A stretch of 64,000 bases of DNA from Ceratothoa steindachneri (Eukaryota; Arthropoda; Malacostraca; Isopoda; Cymothoidae): assembly GCA_963969495.1 (NCBI GenBank), contig OZ018330.1, positions 70,012,710 through 70,076,709 of the forward strand, in the 5' to 3' direction. The notes beneath the pieces are model-generated. The model had not been told where the DNA came from. It made no database searches and saw only the letters and a program-made list of their open reading frames with translations. The translations under genes and the position numbers were made by a program. Below, piece after piece: positions 56,497 to 64,000 of this stretch. Positions within the stretch are counted from its first letter, which is position 1, and the number at the start of each line of letters is the position of its first letter.

Positions 56497-58240
56497 ATGT
56501 CAAAGAAATTCTTAACTGATGGGGAGCTATCACATATGGGGAATGTGACTGCTGTCTTGTCAAACTTAGGTGAGGATTCTGAGGATGAAAATGAAGACTT
56601 CAACGAAGATGTTGCTGAAGTATCGGCAAGTGATGGGGAGGAGGAGATCAAATGGAGGTAGATGTGTTGTATGATAGTGATGAGGATAAGGATTATGTCC
56701 CATCGTGTAGTGAACAAGATGAAGAGCCAGAGGATGTTAAAATTGAGACGAGGAAGAAGAAAAAACAGAAGCAAACCAGCAACAAAACAATTCGCACATC
56801 ATCCCGAAAGAAAAAAAAATGCACTGTTGCTGGACCACACCCTCGGAACTTTATAGATAGTATTCCTTCCACCTCAGCTGATGTAACTTCTCCTCCTTCA
56901 CCTATAGCTGCAGCTAATGATGCTGCTTCCAACGTGGACACGACTACTACAGCCAGCTCTTCTAATGCTACCCCTTCTTCCTCTGCAACCAGTGGTGGTA
57001 GGGTACGTGGGAGAAAACGGAAACGAGCTCAAGTTGATGGTCCATCTTTAGTACGATTTGAGAGTACTACTTTGGAAAGTAAGAGTGCGTTCAGATGGTC
57101 AACCCGCCCACAGTCCAATAGCAAACATCGTCTAGCCAGGAACATTGTTACTGTTAACCCCGGACCAAGTGCCGAAGCACAAGCTTGTGATTCCCCCGAG
57201 AAGTGCTTCAACTTGTTCATGGAGGATTCATTTTTGGATATAGTCTGTCAGTGGACAAATAAGAGGATTGAGAGTGAAGCCAATAAATTCGCCACTAAAA
57301 CAATAACACATAAAAAGTCTGGAACCGGAGGAACTTCGGGCACTCATTGGGGTGCTAATTTTTTGTGGATGCCAGAAGGATGGCCATATCTCAACCTGCG
57401 CCATGTGCTCTACTGACATAGGTGCACCATTGTACCGTGCTGCTATGTCGCAGGCCCGTTTTGAATTTCTAATAAACTGTTTACGCTTTGAGGACCCACA
57501 GACAAGAGAGACAAGAAAAAAGACTGAAAAATTTGCACCTTGCAGGGAACTGTTTGATAAATTTATGGAAAAGTGTCAAACCCACTACATACTCCATGAA
57601 GATCTCTGTATTGATGAGCAGCTGGTTGCATTTCGTGGAAGATGCCCATTCAAAATGTATATACCCAGCAAGCCAGCCAAATACGGCATAAAGATGGTCC
57701 TCATAAATGATTGCAAGACCAAATATCTATTAGGATGCATGCCATACCTAGGAAAGGATTCGACACGGCTCACAGCTGGAGTAGGACTGGGACATTATTT
57801 CACGAAAGAACTTTCAAAGCCATACCACCACACAAACAGAAATGTGACCACTGATATTGGTTCACTTCTGTAGTTCTAGTCACTGATCTTCTGCAGAATT
57901 GTGGCATGACCTTGGTTGGAACACTAAAGGCAAACAAGCGAGAACTTCCACCTCAGATAAAGAGTAAAGACGATAGAGACTGTGCTTCAAGTGCCTTTCT
58001 CTTCACAAAAGACATGACCCTGGTCTCATATGTGCCTGAAGGGAAAGCCACAGGTAAAAAGAAGTTGGTTCTCTTACTCTCATCTATGCATTTCCAGCCA
58101 ACCCTAAATGAGAAAGGAAAGCCAGAGATAATAGAATATTATAACAGCACCAAAGGTGGGGTTGACGCTTTCGACGAAATGTGTGCATTGTACTCCTGCC
58201 ACTGGAGAACTAGAAGATGGCCCCTTTGTATGTTTTTCAG
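56497..58240 (+). pseudogene. piggyBac-type transposase, broken and truncated
   Basis: The start is MSKKFLTDGELSHMGN at 56497, with an acidic N-terminus and a shift near 56650. A basic, Ser/Thr-rich region follows (KKKKQKQTSNKTIRT; GRVRGRKRKRAQVDG). From 57352 the catalytic core reads RAAMSQARFEFLINCLRFED, then LCIDEQLVAFRGRCPFKMYI with the first Asp, KYGIKMVLIND, and NVTTDIG with the second Asp, where a shift occurs near 57850. It resumes at 57906 and reaches NSTKGGVDAFDEMCALYSC with the third Asp and TRRWPLCMFF. The Cys-rich C-terminal domain is missing, because Tc1 sequence begins at about 58233. At least three shifts. Confidence 0.9.
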
Positions 58241-58540
58241 CATGATGGCGCACCTTATTACAAAACAAAAGCAATAGTTGAGTTTTGGGCTCAAAATAAC
58301 ATCAAACTTTTAAGACCTCTGCCAGGAAATTCGCTAGATTTGCACCCAATAGGGAATTTGTGCGGGATAATCAAATTGTGGTTGGTAAACAAAAGCCATC
58401 CATTTGTGAGCAGTTGTGAGTGCTATTGGAACAAAAATGGAGCCATATCAGTCAAGATATAATTGCAAATTTGGTCTCTAGTATGCAAGAATGAATTGGA
58501 GCAGTCCTGAAGAACAAGAGACATCATTGTAAATATTGAC
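58233..58540 (+). pseudogene. Tc1-like transposase C-terminal fragment fused to piggyBac
   Basis: The reading changes from piggyBac to Tc1 at about 58233: FQHDGAPYYKTKAIVEFWAQ, then NIKLLRPLPGNSLDLHPIGN. In a further frame it reads SQDIIANLV and a KNKRHHCKY-like end near 58500-58540. QHDGAP and LDLHPIGN carry the second and third catalytic regions of Tc1 transposases (NLW is usual after the last). The first catalytic region is absent. Confidence 0.8.
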
Positions 58541-58786
58541 TGCACACATCACTTGACTGTATTTCTTAATAAAATGGTCTGAGCTCTAAACTTTTGTATA
58601 ATTAACCTTCAAATTATGATACAAACATACTAAAACAAGAGGAGCAGGGTTTGACACTCCTTCTTACAGGATTACAGGAAGAGCTTGCACTTCGCAGGCA
58701 GACCGCTGCTCAAAGGTTTCCAATACATATTCATGACACTATATTTTAAAAAAGGGATTTTGGGGAGGGGATGAATAATAATATTA
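58541..58786. other. unassigned sequence
   Basis: Possibly the 3' untranslated part of the Tc1 fragment (an AATAAAATGG stretch near 58568). Nothing else supported. Confidence 0.3.
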
Positions 58787-59669
58787 GGTGGAAAAAAGTT
58801 CCCGCACAACATTTTTTTTTTAAGTTTATTTATTTATAGATTTATACAGGGTGTACGAACTGTTAACATGTAGTGGCCTAGTCTCTCCTAGGCCTTGCTT
58901 GAAAGTGCACAGTGACCTAGAGCCTAGGTAGACTAGGTCACTATGCACTTTCAAGCGAGGGCTAGAAAAGCCTAGGCCACTGCACAGTAAATAGTCGTAT
59001 ACCATATATGATATCTAAAGTTTCAAAAATTACCCATTAAATGACTTTTTCTACTATACAGCAACGTACTCTCTTAGTGTATAATTAAAAGTCCGGCCTA
59101 AACGCTGTCCAATCGCAACGCCGTATCATCCAATCATTTGGAGAACACACAATATGTCGTTGCAAAGCATACGATTGGTTTAAGAAGTTTGAGCGTGACC
59201 AATTCGACACTCAATTATACAGTCAACAACTGCAACAGGTTACAGATGTAATTACGCAGAAACGTCCAGAATAAACTGATGGCATGTTTCTTTATGATAA
59301 CGTCCGACCACAGGTTGCAAATCATAGCAGTGAAAACTCCTAGAGCTGGGATAGGAAGTTCTACCTCTTCCATCGAACTCGGTAGAGTTGGCGCCAACAC
59401 ACTACCATCTATTCCCGACACTGCAGAACTTCTTGAATGGCAAAATGCTCTCAAATGATGATGATGAATTGAAAACTGCACTTAGATAATTCTTTGATAG
59501 CAAACCAGTTAAATTTTACAACAGAGGAATACATGATCTATCGTATCGTTGGAAGCAGCTGCTCGAAAATTACGGTCATTACATTATTCATTGATATGTT
59601 CTTTTGCCTCATTGTTTCGTTGTAAATCATTGTCAATAAAAGTTGTGCGAGAACTTTGTTTCCAAAACC
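58787..59669 (+). mobile_element. deleted mariner transposon with both terminal repeats
   Basis: The ends GGTGGAAAAAAGTTCCCGC and (reverse complement of 59642-59669) GGTTTTGGAAACAAAGTTCT-CGCACAAC match over most of 24-28 bases. Both are bordered by TA, the mariner target duplication. Inside are decayed transposase pieces: RRIIQSFGEHTICRCKAYDW and FKKFERDQFD (helix-turn-helix, 59115-59210), LYDNVRPQVANHS (second catalytic Asp, about 59288-59325), and the C-terminal FFDSKPVKFYNRGIHDLSYR ending ENYGHYIIH-stop near 59597. The part between the first two is deleted. It is 883 bases long and includes a 110-bp hairpin. Confidence 0.88.
58872..58981. repeat. long hairpin inside the mariner
   Basis: The 49-base arms (58872-58920 and 58933-58981) pair around a 12-base loop. 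CTTGAAAGTGCA and GTGACCTAG near the loop, and AGTGGCCTAG at the base, are conserved on both arms. It probably represents a small palindromic element nested in the mariner, since other mariners have no such hairpin at this place. Confidence 0.8.
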
Positions 59670-59689
59670 TATTAGATATTTATATTCTC

Positions 59690-60420
59690 TTAATTTCGTT
59701 ATCACCTTGGTAGATTTATTTTAAGTTTCATCTAAGTTATTTGTAGGAGTTCCTTTAAAGTTTAAAAAAACAAAATGGTGAAATTCAGAAGGAATTAATA
59801 TGATTATCGATTGTTTTAGAATTTTTTTAAACAAAAATAATTATAAATGATCAAGTTCAGAAAAATTATTAAAATTTAGGCATATATATTCGAAAGCTTT
59901 GTCGAAGTTATTTTTAAAATAGATTTTTAATTTTAATCTTTATCATTAGGAAATAGCTACTGGCCCATAAAAACGAGTAAAGCAAAATGAAATTATTGGA
60001 ACAAATTTGAATGGAGAAAAACTTGAATCGTAAGGATTTTTTTTTTCGGATTAAAAAAGAATTCCGATAAAAGTTTTTATGGCTTTAGGCTTAGAAAATA
60101 AACATCGATGTGAAAAAAATAGAAAGCCTGGTTTTTCGTATATTTAATGCTTCTATCCAAGTTCTTTCTAAGAGTCCCTTTAGAGTTTGAAAAAAATAGG
60201 CAAGAAGGATGGTTTTTCGTATATTCAATGTTTTTATCAAGTTCTTTCTAAGAGTTGATTTAGAGACCGAAAAATTATAGCGTATGGATGTTTTTTCGTA
60301 TATTCAAAGTTTTTATCTATGATATTTCTAGGATTTGTTTAGGAGTTTGAAAAAACACCCTCTAGGGGCTGGTTTTTCGTAGATTTGAAGCTTTTATCCA
60401 AGTAATTTCTAACAAGAGTT
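59690..60420 (+). repeat. ~80-bp satellite array
   Basis: The clearest four units start at GTTTTTCGTATATT-like sequence near 60131, 60212, 60291 and 60372 (spacing 79-81). They share TTTTTATC(C)AAGTTCTTTC and TTTAGAGTTTGAAAAA. Older, more diverged units occupy 59690-60120. An inverted piece is at 54005-54200. Confidence 0.8.
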
Positions 60421-60878
60421 ATAATTTTTTCTCACCTTATACGTTTTACTCCCTGATCCTAAGAATGAAGATAAAAAAAGTTTGAATGAATTCAAATAAA
60501 TTTTAGAAATATTGTATACATAGAAGTATTCAAAGACGAAATTATTAATAAAATTAATGAGCCCGTTGCCTGAGCTTGATAGGCACTAGGCACATATGAA
60601 CAAAATATAGTCGTCCCAAAACCTTTGTCTCTGAGTGTAGGCCTTCGAGTTTGCTGGCCTGGGGTAAACAGAATAATATTCTTTATTGTTTACTTTAGAT
60701 ATGTTGACACCAAGGAAAGGTAGTGAGTTCTTTTGTTTGCTCTCATTTAACTTTAAACTTAATGGTGTTGTGAATGTTTACTTGAGCAAAAAATCTGTTA
60801 TCATTAATAAGACAGCTAGTTAGCCATAAAATTGTCTTCTTAACTGCATAATTATGATTGCGTTATTGCAAATAATTT

Positions 60879-60881
<3 letters not shown>
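60421..60881. other. AT-rich unassigned sequence
   Basis: No supported feature. Confidence 0.3.
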
Positions 60882-60975
<94 letters not shown>

Positions 60976-60991
60976 GTGTGTGTGTGTGTGT
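60882..60991. repeat. (TA)n(GT)n microsatellite
   Basis: About 46 TA units (60882-60974) then about eight GT units. Open frames through it are repeat products. Confidence 0.97.
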
Positions 60992-61611
60992 AAATGCTGA
61001 ATTATGCCCTTTTTGTGTTCAGATGAAAGGCAAATTGGGAGGAATAGTAATGATATTTGGGGAGATATGACGTCATACATTCGCTAACTTTCCCTACTTT
61101 CTCTGAATCTTGCGTTTGTTTGTTTGTGCTCTAGCCAGCATTCTAACTTCGCCGAATCACTGTTAACACACGACAAATACTTCATAGTTAAATTAGCGCT
61201 AATAGAAGGATGGGGGGGGGGGGAGGATAGGGGGTAGCTTAGAAAACAGACAAAATGAGAAAGCAGAATTTGTTATTGTATTTGTGCGAGTTTGAGTCTT
61301 GCCTCTAGACTCGGGTGGTGGACGTCTCTGGCGAGTCTCGATGGCCGTCTAAGGAGGACCGAAGACAAAAGAAAAATGCCCCCGTACCCTACCGGCGCCC
61401 TGTAAGAGAAGTGCATACCCAGGGTAGGGGCAACTGGGTTGCAGAATGAGTAGGAAATTCCCTCATCTATTCCTGATCTTCTTTAATTAAACAAATAAAG
61501 GATCAACGTGGGCATGTGGCCTGCTATGAAGGTATGTGGACGAACAGAGGTCGGTGGGTTAGTAAGGTCCATGTGTTGGCAATGGATTATCCAACGCCAG
61601 CATGGTGGGGC
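60992..61611. other. unassigned sequence
   Basis: It includes a G-run near 61212-61223. No gene is supported. Confidence 0.3.
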
Positions 61612-61690
61612 TCTCCTTAGCTGAGTGGATACGGCGTTGGATTTCTGGCGTCGAGGCTCCAGGTTCAATCTCAACGAGTACGGATATGAA
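61612..61690 (+). other. tRNA-like sequence, probably a SINE head
   Basis: A perfect A box TAGCTGAGTGG lies near 61619 and a B-box-like GGTTCAATCTC near 61661. The T-stem does not pair, so a working tRNA is unlikely. The following 250 bases, to about 61930, could be the body of a tRNA-derived SINE, but I have no second copy to set its limits. Confidence 0.45.
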
Positions 61691-62637
61691 ACTTCAACGC
61701 TTATGAGGGGCGGTGGCTGGTGGGGATGTGCTATGCCTATCTCTCGCGTAGATAGGGAGCTCGTACACACGTCTTCGGGTTACCTAGCCAATAACAACAG
61801 CGCTATCATTTCCCTTCCAGTCTTCCCTTTGCAACATATCCACTCTCTCATATGTTGCCGATGGAGTACTAATGTCCCCTGTGGAGGTCATCATATCTAC
61901 ATACCCCTGACACGGAGTGCCCCCCTCCTCGAGTCATGAAGGGTTCCACCATCTATTGTTGGTGTCACAAAACACAATCCCCCACTCCCATCCCCAACGA
62001 AGACCGATCCTTGGTGCCTTCGTGCTTACCAGTGAATGTCATTTTGATCTTTATGTGTTTTTCATTATCCACGCGGAGGATTCGGCCCATAATGCGAGGG
62101 GCGAGTGACGGTGCACTTATTCGACCGGAATCGTCCGCTCGCGAGGTTTCCCCGTCGATCCTAAAGTTTGAGGCTGATTTAGGCCCCGGGATATGAGAGG
62201 GTCAAAGCTCCTTTTGTGACTCCTCTGAAGGGATTGGAAGCCTTCACTTCTGTTCAAGATGTCTCCTTCTGCACAATTTCGCTTGGTGAATTCCGCAAGG
62301 GGATAAATTGGGCACTTTTCGGTTTCTGTGCTCTTTTGGCCTAATTCTCCTTAGGAGACTTTTGAAAGGCACTCTCCTGCTCCACCATATTGGGGGTGAG
62401 GAAGTTTGCTATCGCATTACTCGTGACTTCATATTTATTCATCTCTCCTCTTCCATTTTTTTCTTTTTCTTCTGGTGTCTCCTTTTACACCCGAATAGCT
62501 CTTCCCCGTTGGCTTACACAAGTTTTCTTTTCTCTTTCAATAATTAACCCCCCCTCCTCATCAATGGATGCAGCTATCTTAAATTCACTCGGTCTCAATC
62601 CTGTATTTGGCCCCTTCCTGTGTCGTCTGTGTGCGCG
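61691..62637. other. unassigned sequence
   Basis: Several overlapping frames of 60-100 codons exist on the + strand, none with a recognisable domain. A pyrimidine-rich stretch lies near 62440-62550. Confidence 0.3.
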
Positions 62638-62964
62638 TTAAGGTTGTATGTCATTGGCGCTCGCATTTTTCATACACGGAGTCATGGACGCTTGCGTTCG
62701 GAGCGCTTTTAACCTCCTTATTCTTCCTACACCCCCACCAATACCACTCCCCAGATGAACGTGGGAACAAAATCGCTGTTCTGTGAGGGGCTTGGTATTG
62801 AGGGCCCCACACCCGTTCAGTAGTAACTTGAGATCTACATTGGTGTGGAAGTGTTTCATAATTACCCGCTTTCCATTAGGTTTCGCGGACGATGACCTGC
62901 ACCATTTTGTCCAGGAATCGGCTGTGAACACGAGTAAAATGAACCAAATCTTGGTTGTGGTCAT
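62638..62964 (-). CDS. small open frame with a hydrophobic N-terminus, unidentified
   Basis: The 108-residue frame starts MTTTKIWFILLVFTADSW, which could act as a secretion signal, although the hydrophobic core is short. A GKR triplet at about residue 32 would fit a prohormone-type cleavage and amidation site. The rest (with three more Cys and a Gly-rich stretch) matches no family I know. It is as likely to be a chance frame. I list it because it is one of the few open frames here that is neither transposon nor repeat. Confidence 0.15.
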   Translation of the reverse strand: MTTTKIWFILLVFTADSWTKWCRSSSAKPNGKRVIMKHFHTNVDLKLLLNGCGALNTKPLTEQRFCSHVHLGSGIGGGVGRIRRLKALRTQASMTPCMKNASANDIQP

Positions 62965-64000
62965 TTATTTTTGCGGTTCTGGCCCCAGTGCCTTTCAACA
63001 GGAGACGGGGGTAAATGCAAACAACAAGGAGTAAATAATATGCAAACAACAACAATAAAAAAAACATTTGACTCGTTGTTTTCCTCTGAAGGAATTCATG
63101 GGCGGCGTTGATTCAATGATTCCTGCCTTTGGAGAAGAAATTGGCGTTTAATAATGCGGGCATGGCGATAATTGTGGGGAAAACGGGATCACCGAGACAT
63201 AAATTAAAGAGGGGTCATCTTTAAAATTAAATTGAAAGCGAAACCTATCGACGGCTTCTCCCGCAAAAGGTTTGCAAGGAAAGATCTGTAAAGCGAGCGG
63301 TGAAGATGAGGAAGTGCAAATGGGTGGTGTCAACGAAGGTGAAAGGTGATGCGTGAAGGAAAGGCCTATGGCAGCAAGACACTGCCACCTGAAAAGACAA
63401 GGACGGGACCGTTACCTCACCCTCCACCCCACCCTACTACCACCCATAATTCCCGATGCCACAGACCCCGGGAATAGTGCTACCACCCGGAGGAAGAGAC
63501 AGAGTGAAACAGACACGGAGAGAAAAGAGAGAAAAAGACAAGCGGAAAAATTCTTTGTCATTGCACCCAAGCCCTCGGTTATTTCTCATATGAATGCAAA
63601 GTTGCGAAGATGGTCTTTATCCCAAACATGGGTACAACAACCGATAAACCAGCAAAGTTTGGCCTATCTCAAGCTGCCCGCAACAGAGTGTAGGGTGTAG
63701 CCGTGGTAAAGCAATGGTAAAGCTGCGGTTACACCTGAAATCTAAAGGAATGGAACGCCCTCTCTGCCTCAGGATATATCTTGCAAAGGGGTATCAACTG
63801 TGAGATTGACCAACATGTTGCAAGCAGCTGACATCTGACTTTCTTTCTAGATCTATCCTTGCATACTTTCCATGGAGATCCCCTGGTTGGTCGAATTTTT
63901 ACGGAAAGCTCTCTTTATAAATGAATGCGCCTTTGTTTCATTCTTTCTTGGGATGCAAATAACTTCCATGGGAAGTAGAAATATGGCTTCAGAAGGATAA
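62965..64000. other. unassigned sequence to the window end
   Basis: The longest frame (63353-63700, +, 115 codons) has a basic RKRQSETDTERKERKRQ run and no recognised domain, so I do not call it. No repeat or RNA gene is seen. Confidence 0.3.

Overview
This window is eukaryotic genomic DNA, most probably from an arthropod. I see no gene that I can assign to the host with confidence. Almost everything recognisable is transposon-derived: non-LTR retrotransposons, Penelope-like elements (PLEs), Gypsy LTR elements, and hAT, piggyBac and Tc1/mariner DNA transposons. These are separated by AT-rich sequence and long (TA)n microsatellites. The arthropod guess rests on the mix of element families, the very long (TA)n/(GA)n tracts and a degenerate CCTAA/TTAGG patch near 52.7 kb. 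It is an inference, not a proof.

Region 0.3-21.4 kb is a nest of one Jockey-like non-LTR family, called family J here. Its ORF1 has CCHC zinc knuckles. Its ORF2 has an apurinic-type endonuclease and a reverse transcriptase (RT) with an F/Y-x-DD box, and usually ends in ...FT-stop. I count six copies here, J1-J6 (J1 +, J2 -, J3 +, J4 +, J5 +, J6 -), all broken. J1 is split by a solo LTR at 4019-5266 with a perfect 5-bp target-site duplication. A separate CR1-like LINE lies on the - strand at 13.8-16.4 kb and keeps one long open frame. A two-unit repeat of about 94 bp flanks the cluster in inverted orientation (297-500 and 16795-17006).

Region 21.9-31.1 kb holds a PLE with RT, GIY-YIG domain and a hammerhead-ribozyme-like motif, two Tc1/mariner remnants, a Gypsy integrase remnant, the 5' end of a hAT element, and J copy J7. 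Region 31-39.7 kb is AT-rich with long (TA)n tracts, a foldback structure, copy J8 and two more PLE fragments. Region 39767-45810 is a young but gutted Gypsy element: two LTRs, a perfect ATGCC duplication, but no capsid core, RT core or integrase.

Region 47.4-54.2 kb holds a hAT element with visible ends and an 8-bp duplication, a second degenerate hAT on the other strand, and RNase H and Tc1/mariner remnants. Region 54.2-60.4 kb holds a second CR1-like LINE tail, a broken piggyBac transposase fused to a Tc1 fragment, a deleted mariner with both terminal repeats, and a satellite of about 80 bp. Region 60.4-64 kb has little I can identify.

The points that most merit follow-up are the hammerhead-like motifs of the PLEs next to (TA)n tracts, the foldback element between two (TA)n tracts, the non-autonomous Gypsy element with its related solo LTR, and the head-to-tail J5/J6 arrangement that looks like an inversion inside one element. 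I did not find a new defence, immune or metabolic system.
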